From Halomonas sp. TA22 (GTDB lineage Bacteria; Pseudomonadota; Gammaproteobacteria; Pseudomonadales; Halomonadaceae), in assembly GCF_013009075.1 (NCBI RefSeq), contig NZ_CP053108.1:3304517-3368516 (forward strand): 64,000 nucleotides of DNA, in the 5' to 3' direction. The position numbers were made by a program, and so were the translations under genes. Below the pieces are notes generated by a model. That model had not been told where the DNA came from. It did not search any database and was given only the letters and a program-made list of their open reading frames with translations. This document shows positions 45,758-56,803 of the stretch, piece by piece. Within the stretch, counting starts at the first letter, position 1. The number at the start of each line of letters is the position of its first letter.

Positions 45758-48700
45758 ATGACCCCAACCCGATTGGTGCTGCGCTGGACCTTGACGATCG
45801 TCGCCATTGCACTTCTTCTGCTGGCGTTGCTGCTGCTTGGGGTTCGCCTGGCGGCGAGCCAGATCGACGGCTGGCGAACTCAGGCGGAGTCGCTACTCTC
45901 GGCGCGTTTCAATGCCGAGGTCACGATCGGGCAGCTCGAGGCGGGGGTGAGTGGCCTTGACCCCTCGGCCAGCCTGCAGGGGTTGCGTATCGTTTCCGGC
46001 TCCCGGCCGCTGCTCGAAGTCGAGCGTGCCCAGCTGCGCCTGAACAGCCTGGCCTCCCTGCGCGACGGCTTTGCGGTGATAGAGGGCGCCCATGTGCGTG
46101 GCGTCACCCTGCATCTCTACCAGACCTCCGAGCGCACCTGGCACTGGCCGGAGCCTGCCGAACTGCCCCCCGAGCTGCAGGCCGATACGGAGTTCGATCT
46201 CGAAGATCTGGACTTCTGGGTAGGTGCGCTACTGCGCCAGCGTGTCGAGCTGCAGCACTTGCGCCTGGTGCTGCACGGCCTCGATCGTCAGGTCACGCTG
46301 GAGGCGCCTAGCCTGTTGATGACCGGCGATACCGACCATACCCATGTCGAGGGCTGGTTGCATGTCGAGGGACATGAAGAGGTTGCGCTCGAGGCGGCGC
46401 TCGAGATCCGCCCCGGTCGGCGTGGCCTGGCCGATTTCAATGCCGCGCTGCAGGCACGGATGGAACTCTCGAGCCTGGTCGGCTTGGCCGAAGTGCTGAG
46501 CCGCAACGATCCGGTGCGTATCGATGAAGCCGAGGGCTTGGCCCAGGTGTGGGGGCGCTGGCATCAGGGTGCGCTCGAGGACGTCCGTCTCGATCTCGAT
46601 GTACAGCGCTTGGCGCTCAGCAATGCGCAGGCGCTTCTCGAGCTCGAGGAGATACACGCCCAGGGGCAGTGGCTTCGTGAGGAGCAGGGTTGGCAAGCCT
46701 GGTTGAGTCGCGAGCGAGCTGCCGATGACGATCTGCCGATGGGGCCGGCGATTCCCCAGCACTGGCATCTGCGGGGCGATGGCGAGGAGTGGTGGTTGAA
46801 TACCAGTGGATTCGAGCTGGAAGCCTTGGCGGCCTGGCGAGACCGCATTCCCATGCCCGAAGGTCTGCTACGTGTGCTCGATGCTCTCGATCCCCGCGGG
46901 CATGTGGGTGGATTCGGTCTTGGCCGGCAGGCGGGCCAGTGGCGGGCGCGCGGCGCCTTTCACGATGTGGCGGTCTCCCCCTGGCAGAACGCCCCGGGTG
47001 GCGGGCCGCTGGATGCCTGGGTCGAAGCCAGCGATCTGAGCGGAGAGGTCACCTTCGTCGGACGTGAGGGGGCCACCCTCGAGTTCCCGCGGCTGTTTAA
47101 CGGTCCCATGGAGCTGAACTCGTCGCGGGGCCGAGTCTACTGGGATTACCGCAACGAACGGGTCAGCGTGCGTGGCGAGGATATCGAGGCGGTATGGCGC
47201 AATGCCCAGGTACACGGCGAATTCGATCTTGAGCTCGGTGGCGAGCGTCCGGGCGAGCTTGGACTGGACCTTGCCTTTCGCGATGTCGATGCCGTCGAAA
47301 CCCCCTTGGTCGACTGGCTGCCGGTCGGCATCTTCGGCGAGGCGCTGGTGGAGTGGTTCGCGCTGGGCGCTGCCGGGCGCGTCCCGGCTGGGACGCTGTC
47401 GTTGCGCCTGCCGCTCATGGAGGAAATGCAGCCAGAGGAGGTCGAGCTCGACCTGGCACTGGAGATTCGCGATGGCTATCTGCCCTTCGATGAGGAGTGG
47501 CCGGCACTCGAAAACGTCGAAGGTCGGCTGGCGATGGATGGCCTGCGTCTCGAAGCCTGGGTGGAGCGGGCCGAGAGCCATGGCCTACAGGCGCGCAATG
47601 GTCGTGTGAGCCTGATCGACGAGCGGCTGAACGTGCTCGGCGAGCTGAGCGGTAATACCGATCAGTTGCTCGCCTTTCTGGCGGCGATGCCGGTAGGCGA
47701 GATCGATACCCGAGACTGGGAGGGGCAAGGCGAGCTCGCCGGAGAGTTGGCGCTCGAGCTGCCGCTTGGCGAGCCCGATGGGTTCGATCTACTCATCGAC
47801 ACCGACGTCGATGTGCCCTACCTGCGCTACCTGCCGTTGGATCTGCCCATCTACAGCATCAATGGCGAGCTGGAGTATCGCCAGCAGGGCGAGACGTGGG
47901 GCTTTAACGGCGTGCTGGGCGCGCGTATCTTCGAGGGGCCGGTACTGGCGAGCTTCGACTCCGATGAAGGTGTCTCCTTCGAGGGGCGTGCGTTGGCGCA
48001 TGGCTTGCTGAGCTCCGTCGGGCTCGACGAGCTGGCACCACTGCTGAGCGGCTACTTTCCCTATCGCGCCCGCCTGTCGCTTGAGGAAGCGGCGACGGGA
48101 TTCACCTTCGAAAGCGATCTCGCAGGATTGGGCATCCATCTGCCTTTCCCTTTTGGCAAGTCGCTGGCGGAGCAGGTGCCGCTGCGCATCGAGGCTGACC
48201 TTGCGCGCAATGTCGTCGACGCTACGCTTGACGGTCGCGCGCGGCTGCGCTGGCGCGAGTGGGGCAGCGGTGCACAGGGCCAGTTATGGCTGGAGCAGTG
48301 GCCGAGTTCGATGGAGTGGCCCCAGAGGCGAGGCTGGGAAATAGATTGGAATACGCCGAACCTGGACGTGATGGCGTGGGTCGCGGCTCTCGAGGGTGTC
48401 GCGCTGCCTGCCCAAGGGGCGGATGAAAGTGCTGGCGCGGGGGGAGTGGCCGGACTCGACGGAGTAAGCGCGCTGCGTCTGAGCAGTGAGTGCCTCTACT
48501 ACGATCAGCGCTGCCTGGGATCGCTCTCTGCCAGCGGCTACCCGCAGGAGGAGCAAGCCTGGCATCTGGATCTGGCCGGCACCCTGGCGGAGGGGAGTGT
48601 GAGTTATCGTCCCGGTGCCGCCGATATGCTGGACATTGCCCTGGCGCGAGTGACGCTTGATAGCCTGCTGGCCCAGAGCGAGGTGAGCGAGAGGCAGGGG

Positions 48701-49570
48701 TTAATCGATGAGATCGCCGTGGCACCGACCCCGGTCGCCTTTCCCAAGTGGGTGGCCGAGGTGCCGGATGGCAGGTTGCGTGTTGCCACGTTCGAGCGTC
48801 AGGGCCGGCGTTTCGGCCCCTTGACGGCTCGCTGGCGCACCTCGCCAACGGAGGTCAGAGTCGACCCGCTGGGGTTGACGATCGGTCATGTCTCGGCGCG
48901 TGGCGAGCTTGTATGGGAGGCATCGGGTTCCCAGGCGAGCCTGACACGCTCACGCCTGTCACTCGACGGAGGCAGCCTTGCCACGGTACTCGAGCGCCTC
49001 AACCAACCGATCGCCATCTCCAATGCCTCGACTCGTGTTCGCTCCCAGCTGGCCTGGCCTGGTGCACCGTGGCAATTTGGCCTTGAACGCTCACGAGGCA
49101 ATCTTGATATCGACTTGCGCAATGGTCGCTTTCACCAGATGGACTCGACGCCCGTCAGGCTGATCGGCCTGCTCAATGTCGATAACCTATTGCGACGATT
49201 GCGTCTGGACTTTACCGATGTCACTCGGCAAGGGACCGCCTTTGACAGTGTGATCGGCGCCTCGACGCTGTATGGTGGCATTCTGGAAACTCGTGGCCCG
49301 GTGGTGATCGAAAGCCCGGCCACAAACATTCGTCTGGATGGCCAGGTCGACCTGGCTCGGCGTGAACTCGATCAACGTCTCAGTGTCACGGTACCCATCA
49401 GCCAGAACCTGCCCCTCGCGGCCCTGGTGGCTGGAGCGCCGGTGGTGGGCGGGGCGCTGTTCATTGCTCATCAATTGTTTGGCGGCGTCATCGATCGGGC
49501 GACGCAAATTCACTATCGCGTGCAGGGCCCCTGGACCTCGCCGCGGATTTCTCTGGAAGGTGCCGAATGA
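45758..49570 (+). CDS. yhdP: YhdP-family envelope phospholipid-transport protein
   Basis: A 1270-residue protein (ATG at 45758; a GTG one codon earlier is possible) with a single N-terminal membrane helix ([20 protein letters not shown]) and a very long periplasmic beta-rich chain, closing with an AsmA-like C-terminal region (for example [20 protein letters not shown]). YhdP, TamB and YdbH are bridge-like proteins carrying phospholipids between the membranes, based on E. coli work. Order rng-yhdP-tldD is conserved. Its stop overlaps the tldD start. Confidence 0.9.
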   Translation: MTPTRLVLRWTLTIVAIALLLLALLLLGVRLAASQIDGWRTQAESLLSARFNAEVTIGQLEAGVSGLDPSASLQGLRIVSGSRPLLEVERAQLRLNSLASLRDGFAVIEGAHVRGVTLHLYQTSERTWHWPEPAELPPELQADTEFDLEDLDFWVGALLRQRVELQHLRLVLHGLDRQVTLEAPSLLMTGDTDHTHVEGWLHVEGHEEVALEAALEIRPGRRGLADFNAALQARMELSSLVGLAEVLSRNDPVRIDEAEGLAQVWGRWHQGALEDVRLDLDVQRLALSNAQALLELEEIHAQGQWLREEQGWQAWLSRERAADDDLPMGPAIPQHWHLRGDGEEWWLNTSGFELEALAAWRDRIPMPEGLLRVLDALDPRGHVGGFGLGRQAGQWRARGAFHDVAVSPWQNAPGGGPLDAWVEASDLSGEVTFVGREGATLEFPRLFNGPMELNSSRGRVYWDYRNERVSVRGEDIEAVWRNAQVHGEFDLELGGERPGELGLDLAFRDVDAVETPLVDWLPVGIFGEALVEWFALGAAGRVPAGTLSLRLPLMEEMQPEEVELDLALEIRDGYLPFDEEWPALENVEGRLAMDGLRLEAWVERAESHGLQARNGRVSLIDERLNVLGELSGNTDQLLAFLAAMPVGEIDTRDWEGQGELAGELALELPLGEPDGFDLLIDTDVDVPYLRYLPLDLPIYSINGELEYRQQGETWGFNGVLGARIFEGPVLASFDSDEGVSFEGRALAHGLLSSVGLDELAPLLSGYFPYRARLSLEEAATGFTFESDLAGLGIHLPFPFGKSLAEQVPLRIEADLARNVVDATLDGRARLRWREWGSGAQGQLWLEQWPSSMEWPQRRGWEIDWNTPNLDVMAWVAALEGVALPAQGADESAGAGGVAGLDGVSALRLSSECLYYDQRCLGSLSASGYPQEEQAWHLDLAGTLAEGSVSYRPGAADMLDIALARVTLDSLLAQSEVSERQGLIDEIAVAPTPVAFPKWVAEVPDGRLRVATFERQGRRFGPLTARWRTSPTEVRVDPLGLTIGHVSARGELVWEASGSQASLTRSRLSLDGGSLATVLERLNQPIAISNASTRVRSQLAWPGAPWQFGLERSRGNLDIDLRNGRFHQMDSTPVRLIGLLNVDNLLRRLRLDFTDVTRQGTAFDSVIGASTLYGGILETRGPVVIESPATNIRLDGQVDLARRELDQRLSVTVPISQNLPLAALVAGAPVVGGALFIAHQLFGGVIDRATQIHYRVQGPWTSPRISLEGAE

Positions 49571-51033
49571 ACCTACACTCTCGAAACCTGACGTCTCAGG
49601 AGATGCTTGACGGTGCCGCACAGACCCTGCTTGCACCGGGTGGCCTCGATCTCGACGCGCTGGACGCAGGACTCGGTCATGCGCTGGGTGGCGGCGTGGA
49701 CTTCGCAGACCTCTATTTTCAACGCAGCTGGCAGGAGAGCTGGGTGTTGGAGGATGGCGAGGTCAAGGAGGGCAGCTACAGTATCGATGGCGGCGTGGGA
49801 GTGCGTGCCATGGCCGGTGAGAAGACCGGTTTCGCCTACTCCAACCAGATCAGCGCCGATGCCCTGGCCGATACCGGGCGCACGGCGGCGGGTATCGCGC
49901 GTAGCGGCGCCCGCCTGTCGCTGGCGCCACGCCGCCTGACCAGCGCCACGGAGCGCTACGCCGGCATCGACCCGCTGAGCGGTCTCTCGGAAGCCGACAA
50001 GATCGCCATGCTCAAGGAGGCCGACCGCGTCGCGCGAGCCGAGCACCCCGCCGTGACCCAGGTCAGCGTCTCGTTGAGCGGGGTGCATGAGGTGGTGCTG
50101 GTGCGAGCCAGTGACGGCACCCTGGCCGCCGACATTCGCCCGCTGGTGCGCTTCAACGTCAGCGTGATCGCGGTGCGCAATGGGCGGCGTGAGCGAGGCA
50201 GTGCCGGTGGCGGTGGCCGTTACGCGATGGCACGCTTGCGTGACGAGCAGGCACCGCAGCGCTTCGCCCGTGAAGCGGTACGCCAGGCACTGGTCAACCT
50301 CGAGGCGGTGGACGCCCCGGCGGGACAGATGCCGGTCGTGCTGGGGCCGGGCTGGCCCGGTATCCTGCTGCACGAGGCGGTGGGCCATGGCCTGGAAGGC
50401 GACTTCAACCGCAAGGGCAGCTCCGCCTTCGCCGGACGTATGGGCAAGCGAGTGGCGGCACCGGGCGTGACCGTAGTGGACGACAGCACCCTGGCGGATT
50501 GCCGAGGTTCACTGAGCGTCGACGACGAAGGCACCCCGGGCGCCTACACGCCGCTGATCGAAGATGGCATCCTCACTGGCTACATGCAGGACAAGCTCAA
50601 TGCTCGGCTGATGGGCATGGCGCCTACCGGCAACGCGCGCCGTGAATCCTATGCGCATCTGCCGATGCCGCGCATGACCAATACCTACATGCTGGCCGGC
50701 AACGACGATCCCGCCGATATCGTCAAGAGCGTCAAGCGCGGCATCTATGCAGTCAGCTTCGGTGGTGGCCAGGTGGATATCACCTCGGGCAAGTTCGTCT
50801 TCTCGGCAAGCGAAGCCTACTTGATCGAGGATGGTCGCATCACCGCTCCCGTCAAGGGCGCCACGCTGATCGGCAATGGCCCCGAGGCGATGGGTCGAGT
50901 CTCGATGATCGGCCATGACATGGAGCTCGATAGCGGCATTGGTGTGTGCGGCAAGGAGGGGCAGGGGGTACCGGTCGGCGTAGGGCAACCGACGCTGAAG
51001 CTCGACGAGCTCACCGTCGGCGGCACCCAGTGA
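49567..51033 (+). CDS. tldD: Metalloprotease TldD
   Basis: A 488-residue subunit of the TldD-TldE protease, which trims unfolded or modified peptides (microcin B17 maturation and CcdA degradation in E. coli). The zinc motif HEAVGH (269-274) lies in [20 protein letters not shown]. It starts within the yhdP stop (ATGA). Its partner pmbA/tldE lies 580 bases downstream, separated by yjgA on the other strand. Confidence 0.95.
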   Translation: MNLHSRNLTSQEMLDGAAQTLLAPGGLDLDALDAGLGHALGGGVDFADLYFQRSWQESWVLEDGEVKEGSYSIDGGVGVRAMAGEKTGFAYSNQISADALADTGRTAAGIARSGARLSLAPRRLTSATERYAGIDPLSGLSEADKIAMLKEADRVARAEHPAVTQVSVSLSGVHEVVLVRASDGTLAADIRPLVRFNVSVIAVRNGRRERGSAGGGGRYAMARLRDEQAPQRFAREAVRQALVNLEAVDAPAGQMPVVLGPGWPGILLHEAVGHGLEGDFNRKGSSAFAGRMGKRVAAPGVTVVDDSTLADCRGSLSVDDEGTPGAYTPLIEDGILTGYMQDKLNARLMGMAPTGNARRESYAHLPMPRMTNTYMLAGNDDPADIVKSVKRGIYAVSFGGGQVDITSGKFVFSASEAYLIEDGRITAPVKGATLIGNGPEAMGRVSMIGHDMELDSGIGVCGKEGQGVPVGVGQPTLKLDELTVGGTQ

Positions 51034-51041
51034 GCCATTGA

Positions 51042-51548
51042 CTACAAGCCGGCGGTATCGCGAATCAGCTTGAACAACTTGCGAGCGCTGGTCGGAGGCT
51101 TCTCGCGCTGGCGCTCCTGCTTGGCATTGCGGACCAGCTGGCGCAGTGCCTGGCGATCGACATCCGGAAAATCGATGATGAAGGCTTCGACGGCCTCGTC
51201 GCCTTCGTCGATCAGTCGGTCGCGCCACTTCTCCAGACGGTGGAAGGCGTGGTCGCGCTTGAGCTTCTCCTGCTCGAACTCGTCGAAGGCTGCCTGGATT
51301 GCCGTCATGTCTTCGCGTCGCATCAGCTTGCCGACGTACTGCATGTGGCGCCGGCGCCCTTCGTGGGAGCGGATGCGCGTCGTCTCCTCGACGGCGTCGA
51401 GCATATCGTCGGAGAGCGGCAGGCGGGCGCGCTCGGCATCCGAAAGCGCGATGATTTTTTCGCCCAGGGCCTGCAGGGCTTGCATCTCCTGCTTGCGCTG
51501 GGTTTTGCTCTGCCAACCCTCGGGGTTGGCGGGGGATTCTAGAGACAT
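51042..51548 (-). CDS. yjgA: Ribosome biogenesis factor YjgA/DarP
   Basis: A 168-residue, highly charged helical protein of the YjgA (DUF615) family, which acts in late 50S subunit assembly. The start ESPANPEGWQSKTQRKQEMQ and the segment SHEGRRRHMQYVGKLMRRED are typical. It is convergent with tldD and divergent from pmbA, with only 66 bases for both promoters. Confidence 0.93.
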   Translation of the reverse strand: MSLESPANPEGWQSKTQRKQEMQALQALGEKIIALSDAERARLPLSDDMLDAVEETTRIRSHEGRRRHMQYVGKLMRREDMTAIQAAFDEFEQEKLKRDHAFHRLEKWRDRLIDEGDEAVEAFIIDFPDVDRQALRQLVRNAKQERQREKPPTSARKLFKLIRDTAGL

Positions 51549-51614
51549 GCCATTACCATCAGCATCGGGGTGTGAGGCGAGTATACCAGCCCGCCCCAGT
51601 CAAGGAGACCAAAG

Positions 51615-52955
51615 ATGACTCAGGCTTTCGATGCCGCTGCCCAGCAGGAATTGCTGGAATCACGCGTCCAGGTGGCTCTGGAGCAGGCCCGGCGTCTGGG
51701 GGCCGACGCCTGTGAGGTCGGCGCCAGTGTCGACCAAGGGATGGAGATCAGCGTGCGCCTGGGCGAGGTGGAGACGGTGGAGCTCTCCCGCGATCAAGGA
51801 ATTGCGGTGACTGTCTACCTGGGGGCCCGCAAGGGCAGCGCCTCGTCTTCCGATGCCGGCGAGGCTTCGCTGAAGGCAGCGGTGGAGAAGGCGCTGGCCA
51901 TCGCCCAGTACACCGGGGAGGACCCCGCCGCGGGGCTGGCCGACCCTGAACTGATGGCGCGCGAGCTGCCCGATCTCAAAGTCTACCATCCGTGGCGCTT
52001 GAGTACCGACGAGGCGATCGAGCGGGCACTGGCCTGTGAGGCAGCGGGACGCGCGATTCCCGGTATCAGCAACTCCGATGGCGCTAGCCTCTCGAGTGGC
52101 GAGGCGGTACGCGTCTACGGCAACAGTCACGGCTTTCTCGGTAGCCTCCATGGTAGCCGTCATTCGCTATCATGCATGCTGATTGCCGAAGATGGTCAGG
52201 GCATGCAGCGCGACTACGACTACAGCAGCGAGCGCGACCCCTCGCGACTGCTCAGCGCCGAGGCGATCGGCCGTTCGGCAGCGCAGCGTACCCTGCGGCG
52301 CTTGGGTGCCAAGCGCCCGGCCACCGGCCGCTTCCCGGTCATGTTCGACCCATCGCTCGCCAGTGGCTTGTTAGGTCATCTGATGAGCGCCATCTCTGGC
52401 GGTGCCATCTACCGCGATGCTTCCTTCCTGTGCGATCGCCTGGGCGATTCACTCTTTCCCGAGTGGTTCACGCTGGGCGAGAAGCCGCGCGAGATCGGTG
52501 CCATGGCCAGTGCCCCCTTCGATGGCGACGGCGTATACACTCGCGACAATGTCTTCATCGACAGCGGACATCTGGCAAGCTACATGCTCTCGGCCTACAG
52601 TGCGCGTCGCCTGGGAATGCAGAGTACCGGTAATGCCGGTGGTGCGCGCAATCTGCGTATCGATGCCCCCTTGAGCTCCTATCGAGCGCTGCTGTCGAAG
52701 ATCGATCGCGGCGTGTTGGTGACGGAGTTGATGGGGCAAGGGGTCAATGGCGTGACGGGCGACTATTCGCGAGGTGCGGCCGGCTTCTGGGTCGAGAACG
52801 GCGAGATCCAGTATCCGGTCGAGGAGTTCACCATCGCCGGCAACCTGCAGGCGATGTTCTCGGGCCTGGTGGGCGTGGGAGATGATGTCGACACTCGAGG
52901 CAGCGTACACAGCGGCAGCTGGCTGATCGACGAGATGATGGTGGCGGGAGGCTAG
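51615..52955 (+). CDS. pmbA: PmbA/TldE, protease partner of TldD
   Basis: 446 residues. The two-domain TldD/PmbA fold without the HExxxH zinc site, as expected for the non-catalytic partner. Characteristic blocks are GISNSDGASLSSGEAVRVYGNS, PVMFDPSLASGLLGHLMSAISGGAIYR, and near the end ELMGQGVNGVTGDYSRGAAGFWVENGEI. AAGGAG precedes the ATG. It overlaps the convergent npr gene by four bases at the 3' ends. Confidence 0.94.
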   Translation: MTQAFDAAAQQELLESRVQVALEQARRLGADACEVGASVDQGMEISVRLGEVETVELSRDQGIAVTVYLGARKGSASSSDAGEASLKAAVEKALAIAQYTGEDPAAGLADPELMARELPDLKVYHPWRLSTDEAIERALACEAAGRAIPGISNSDGASLSSGEAVRVYGNSHGFLGSLHGSRHSLSCMLIAEDGQGMQRDYDYSSERDPSRLLSAEAIGRSAAQRTLRRLGAKRPATGRFPVMFDPSLASGLLGHLMSAISGGAIYRDASFLCDRLGDSLFPEWFTLGEKPREIGAMASAPFDGDGVYTRDNVFIDSGHLASYMLSAYSARRLGMQSTGNAGGARNLRIDAPLSSYRALLSKIDRGVLVTELMGQGVNGVTGDYSRGAAGFWVENGEIQYPVEEFTIAGNLQAMFSGLVGVGDDVDTRGSVHSGSWLIDEMMVAGG

Positions 52956-53221
52956 GCCTCTTCGTCGAAGCGAGCCTCGAATAGCGCTTCCAGGGCGTCG
53001 AGCGCTTGATCGGCGTCATCGCCCTCCGCCTGCAGGCGCAGTACCGTCCCGCAGGGTGCCGCCAGCATCAAAAGTGACATGATGTTGGCGGCGTCGGCAT
53101 GGCGGCTCTCATGACTGACCGTGACCTTGGCGGTGAACGCGTGGCAGCACTGCACGAGACGTGTGGCAGCACGGGCATGCAAGCCTCGCTTGTTGATCAA
53201 CGTCAGATAACGGCTTGGCAT
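52952..53221 (-). CDS. ptsO: Nitrogen-PTS phosphocarrier NPr
   Basis: An 89-residue HPr-like protein. His15 in NKRGLHARAATRL is the phosphorylation site. It passes phosphate from EI-Ntr (ptsP, not in this window) to PtsN. The ATG at 53221 gives the normal HPr length; the long upstream extension is a shadow of rapZ. It is the last gene of rpoN-hpf-ptsN-rapZ-npr and lies three bases after rapZ. Confidence 0.93.
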   Translation of the reverse strand: MPSRYLTLINKRGLHARAATRLVQCCHAFTAKVTVSHESRHADAANIMSLLMLAAPCGTVLRLQAEGDDADQALDALEALFEARFDEEA

Positions 53222-53223
53222 CC

Positions 53224-54138
53224 TCAGTGTCCTTGGTTGCCCTTGTCGGGAGTGGCAGCATGGTGGGTCATCGCGGTATGGATGCCCAGTTCGCGGTGGC
53301 GGAGCCGTACATTGGGATAGGTGCTGGCGAACTGCGCGGCGAGGCGTTCGGTGAGATAGACCGAACGGTGCTGGCCGCCCGTGCAGCCGATCGCCACGGT
53401 GACGTAACTGCGGTGGCTCGCCTGGTAAGAGGGCAACCAACGCTCCAGCCAGGCATGAATGTCGTTGGCCATGTCGCTGACGTCCGGGAAACTCTCCAGA
53501 AACTCGACGATCTCCGTGTCGCGGCCATTGAAGGGGCGCAGCCTTGGGTCCCAATAGGGATTGGGAAGACAGCGGGCGTCGAACACGGTATCGGCATCCA
53601 GCGGTACGCCACGCTTGAAGCCAAAGGATTCAAAGGTCAGCGTCAGCTGCTGATTGACATGCTGCGCCACCTGATCTGCAATCCGCGCACGTAATTCGTG
53701 TACCGAGAGTCGCGAGGTATCGATGATCAGGTCGGCGAGATCGCGAATGTCGGCAAGTGCCGTCTCTTCCGAGTCGATCGCCTCGGCCAGGGTCATCTCG
53801 CTTTCACGGGTCAGCGGATGCCGGCGCCGGGTGGCGGAGTAACGCTCCAGCAATATCTTGGGGTCGGTGGTGATATAGACCACTTGGCAAGCCACGCCAC
53901 GCTTTCGCACATCGTCGAGCAGGCTCGGGAAACGCTCCAGGGCGGCAGGCAGGTTGCGGGCATCGATGCTCACGGCGATCGATGAGTGGGGCGATGGCCC
54001 GTTCTGTAGCTCGTCGACCAGGGCGCCGAGCAGCATGGCCGGCAGGTTATCGATTGCGTAGAAGCCGAGATCCTCGAGCGCCTGCAGCGCGATCGATTTG
54101 CCCGATCCAGAACGCCCACTGATGACGACGAGCTGCAT
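53224..54138 (-). CDS. rapZ: RNase adapter protein RapZ
   Basis: A 304-residue protein with Walker A GRSGSGKS (8-15) and, in the C-terminal domain, AIGCTGGQHRSVYLTERL, the RNA- and ligand-binding region. In enteric bacteria it delivers the sRNA GlmZ to RNase E and controls glucosamine-6-phosphate synthesis; in other bacteria the target may differ. It is conserved next to ptsN and npr. Confidence 0.95.
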   Translation of the reverse strand: MQLVVISGRSGSGKSIALQALEDLGFYAIDNLPAMLLGALVDELQNGPSPHSSIAVSIDARNLPAALERFPSLLDDVRKRGVACQVVYITTDPKILLERYSATRRRHPLTRESEMTLAEAIDSEETALADIRDLADLIIDTSRLSVHELRARIADQVAQHVNQQLTLTFESFGFKRGVPLDADTVFDARCLPNPYWDPRLRPFNGRDTEIVEFLESFPDVSDMANDIHAWLERWLPSYQASHRSYVTVAIGCTGGQHRSVYLTERLAAQFASTYPNVRLRHRELGIHTAMTHHAATPDKGNQGH

Positions 54139-54214
54139 GCGGATCTCCTATGAGCGGTCCGAACGGCCGCTCACGCTGGAGCGGCCATGATCGACAGTTG
54201 GACATAGAGTGAGT

Positions 54215-54703
54215 TCAGTGCTGAGCGCTAGAGCCGTCGTTGCGCAGCTTGGCAATGGCTTCCATGAGCGTATCGTAAAGCTGTCGCTGGCTGTCGCTCT
54301 TGCGCAATCGATGACGAGTATCGCTGTCGTTCATCACGCCGGCGACCTGGGCCAGGAGCGCCAGGTGCGTATCGTCAGCCTCTTCCGGTACCAGCAGTAC
54401 GAAGACCAGATCGACAGGCTCGCCATCGATGGCATCGAAATCCACCGCCTCACTGAGCTTGAGAAAACCCGCCAAGGGGGCCTTGCAGTGAGGGCTGCGG
54501 GCATGAGGAATAGCAACACCGTTGCCGATGCCGGTACTGCCTAGGCGTTCACGTCCAATAAGCCGACTGAAGACTTCCTGGCTATCGAGACTTGGTGTGT
54601 TCTGGGCGATGAAGGTGCTGAAAAATTCCAGCACTCGCTTCTTGCTCCCCCCGGCGACACCATACAGCGTACGCTCAGGGGGTAGGATGGTTTGCAACGT
54701 CAT
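54215..54703 (-). CDS. ptsN: Nitrogen-PTS enzyme IIA (PtsN)
   Basis: A 162-residue EIIA-Ntr with the phosphorylated His67 in GIGNGVAIPHARSPHC. It regulates potassium and nitrogen/carbon functions by its phosphorylation state, rather than sugar import. The ATG at 54703 (MTLQTILPPE) gives the family length. It lies seven bases after hpf. The rapZ gap downstream contains a TGAGCGG/CCGCTCA hairpin at about 54150-54174. Confidence 0.94.
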   Translation of the reverse strand: MTLQTILPPERTLYGVAGGSKKRVLEFFSTFIAQNTPSLDSQEVFSRLIGRERLGSTGIGNGVAIPHARSPHCKAPLAGFLKLSEAVDFDAIDGEPVDLVFVLLVPEEADDTHLALLAQVAGVMNDSDTRHRLRKSDSQRQLYDTLMEAIAKLRNDGSSAQH

Positions 54704-54710
54704 GGGTAGC

Positions 54711-55019
54711 TCAGCGGGCACCGACGCCCTGGGCGCGTGCCTGTGCCTTTTCCTTGTGTTTGACCAACTGGCGATCGAGTTTATCGGCAAGGGCGTCTAT
54801 GGCAGCGTACATGTCGCCATCCTCGGCATCGGCATGAATGTCTGCACCCGCGGCGTGCAGAGTGCTGGCTGCCTGCTGGCGCTCCCTCTCGATGGAGAGT
54901 GTAACCTGGACCGAGGTAATGTTGTCATAGTGGCGTTCGAGTCGAGCAAGCTTCTCGTTGATGTAAGCGCGCAGTGCATCGGTCAGTTCCACATGGTGCC
55001 CGGCGATATTCACTTGCAT
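54711..55019 (-). CDS. hpf: Ribosome hibernation-promoting factor (short form)
   Basis: 102 residues, the short HPF type that binds the 30S decoding region and helps form 100S dimers with RMF in stationary phase. The start QVNIAGHHVELTDALRAYIN and the segment RHYDNITSVQVTLSIE are typical. AGGAG precedes the ATG. A TTACAAT-like -10 lies upstream. It is located between rpoN and ptsN as in most proteobacteria. Confidence 0.94.
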   Translation of the reverse strand: MQVNIAGHHVELTDALRAYINEKLARLERHYDNITSVQVTLSIERERQQAASTLHAAGADIHADAEDGDMYAAIDALADKLDRQLVKHKEKAQARAQGVGAR

Positions 55020-55085
55020 GACACTCTCCTGTTGCGGCGGGTTGCAGTTCGATTGTAACCCTTTTTGCCCTATTGCATACCCCTA

Positions 55086-55112
55086 GGCATCCGAGGATTT
55101 GACATGGATGCC
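55086..55112. promoter_or_regulatory. Stem-loop between rpoN and hpf
   Basis: GGCATCC (55086-55092) and GGATGCC (55106-55112) form an inverted repeat with a 13-base loop, within the 169-base gap upstream of hpf. Neither strand shows a clear U-run, so it is more likely a leader structure or operator than a terminator. Confidence 0.35.
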
Positions 55113-55188
55113 CCTTCATTATTTTAGCTTATTTATTTCAATGTATTAGGAGTTAACGTCCATTGATACGCGCTTTGAGACATGGATT

Positions 55189-56604
55189 TCAGGAGAGTCT
55201 CTTGCGTTCGCTGGAGGGGGGGATGCCCATCGCTTCGCGGTACTTGGCTACGGTCCGCCTGGCCACCTTGATGCCGCTCGCTTCGAGGAGTTCGACGAGC
55301 TTGCTGTCGGAGAGCGGCTTGCGCGCTGGCTCCTCGCCAATCAGTTTCTTCAGGCGCGCGCGGATCGCTGTGCTCGAATGGGCATCGCCGCTGTCGCCAG
55401 TACCGCCGACATGGCTTGAGAAGAAGTACTTGAGCTCGAAGACGCCACGGGGCGTATGAATGTACTTCTGCGTCGTCACTCGCGAGATCGTCGATTCGTG
55501 CATCTCCACGGCTTGGGCGATATCGGCCAGTATCAATGGCTTCATCGACTCTTCGCCCTTTTCGAGAAAATCGATCTGACGCGCCATGATCTCCCGGCCT
55601 ACGCGCAGCAGGGTGTCATTGCGACTCGAGAGACTCTTGATCAGCCAGCGCGCCTCCTGCAGGTGCTGCTTCATGAAGGTATTGTCATCGCTCTTGTCGG
55701 CGCGCTTGATCAGGGCGGCATAGTCGGGTTGGATGCGCATACGCGGCAGGGCGTCGGGATTGAGCTCGATGCGCCAGCCTTCACGGCCATGGCGGGCGAT
55801 CAGGTCGGGAATGACATAGTCGTTGTCGCTTTCGCCGAAGGCCTGGCCGGGGCGGGGATCGAGTGAGCGAATCAGGGCGATGACCCGGTCGAGTTCCTCG
55901 TCCTCGAGGCGCAGACGCCGCTTCAGTAGTTTGCGATCGTCATTGCCAAGCGCTTCGAGGAACTGTCTGACAAGACGTTTCGCCTGGGGCAGCAGTGGTG
56001 TCTCCTCGGGCAGCACGCCGAGCTGGAGGAGCAGACACTCGCGCAGCTCTCGGGCGCATACGCCGGTGGGCTCGAACTGCTGCAGGCGCATCAGCACCTG
56101 CTCTACCTCGGTGCTCTTGAGTCCGGCCAGCCCCTGGTCGCGAAGGCCGGCGCACAGCTCGTCGAGAGCGCCGTTGAGATAACCATTGTCATCGACGGCA
56201 TCGATCAGGCTCTCGGCGATGATGCGTTCGCGCTCGCTGAGATCGGTCATCGCCAACTGCCAGGCGAGGTGGTCGTGGAGGCTCTCGCCACTAGCGTTGC
56301 GCTCGAAATCCGGCCCCTCGCCCGAGCTGCTTCCACTGGGCGCCATGTCCTGGTAGGTGTCCGACCAGTCGCTGTCAGTAGAGAGCTCCTCGGGAATTTC
56401 GCTGTTCCACTCCTCTTCACGCGCTTCGGCGACCTCCTGCTCGCCGAAGCCGTCGTCCAGCTCTAGCATGGGGTTGGCTTCAAGCGCCTGTTGAATCTCC
56501 TGGCGCAGGTCGAGTGTCGACAGCTGCAAAAGGGCGATGGCCTGTTGGAGCTGCGGCGTCATGGTCAGGTGCGCGCCGACACGGAGTTGCAACGAGGGTT
56601 TCAT
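55189..56604 (-). CDS. rpoN: RNA polymerase sigma-54 factor
   Basis: 471 residues from the ATG at 56604 (MKPSLQLR); two codons more if 56610 is used. Region I (LTMTPQLQQAIALLQLSTLDL), an acidic region II, the core-binding domain and, near the C-terminus, the RpoN box ARRTVAKYRE that reads the -24 element are all visible. It directs nitrogen and other genes that need enhancer-binding activators. Context lptB-rpoN-hpf-ptsN is the classic cluster. Confidence 0.97.
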   Translation of the reverse strand: MKPSLQLRVGAHLTMTPQLQQAIALLQLSTLDLRQEIQQALEANPMLELDDGFGEQEVAEAREEEWNSEIPEELSTDSDWSDTYQDMAPSGSSSGEGPDFERNASGESLHDHLAWQLAMTDLSERERIIAESLIDAVDDNGYLNGALDELCAGLRDQGLAGLKSTEVEQVLMRLQQFEPTGVCARELRECLLLQLGVLPEETPLLPQAKRLVRQFLEALGNDDRKLLKRRLRLEDEELDRVIALIRSLDPRPGQAFGESDNDYVIPDLIARHGREGWRIELNPDALPRMRIQPDYAALIKRADKSDDNTFMKQHLQEARWLIKSLSSRNDTLLRVGREIMARQIDFLEKGEESMKPLILADIAQAVEMHESTISRVTTQKYIHTPRGVFELKYFFSSHVGGTGDSGDAHSSTAIRARLKKLIGEEPARKPLSDSKLVELLEASGIKVARRTVAKYREAMGIPPSSERKRLS

Positions 56605-56803
56605 GGCCATGGCAAGGGGTGTTCACTGACAAATGAGACGACACGTTAGCTCGCGCCGCAATCCCTTGCAAGACTCAATTGCGTGAAAACTGAGCAAGAA
56701 ACATGCCATGCGCAAGTACCATGCCAGATTGGGCAGCGTAGAAAGTTTTCATGCGGTTGATGGCGGCCGCCGAGCAGTGGCGGCGTGCCGAAGGCTCTTG
56801 AAC

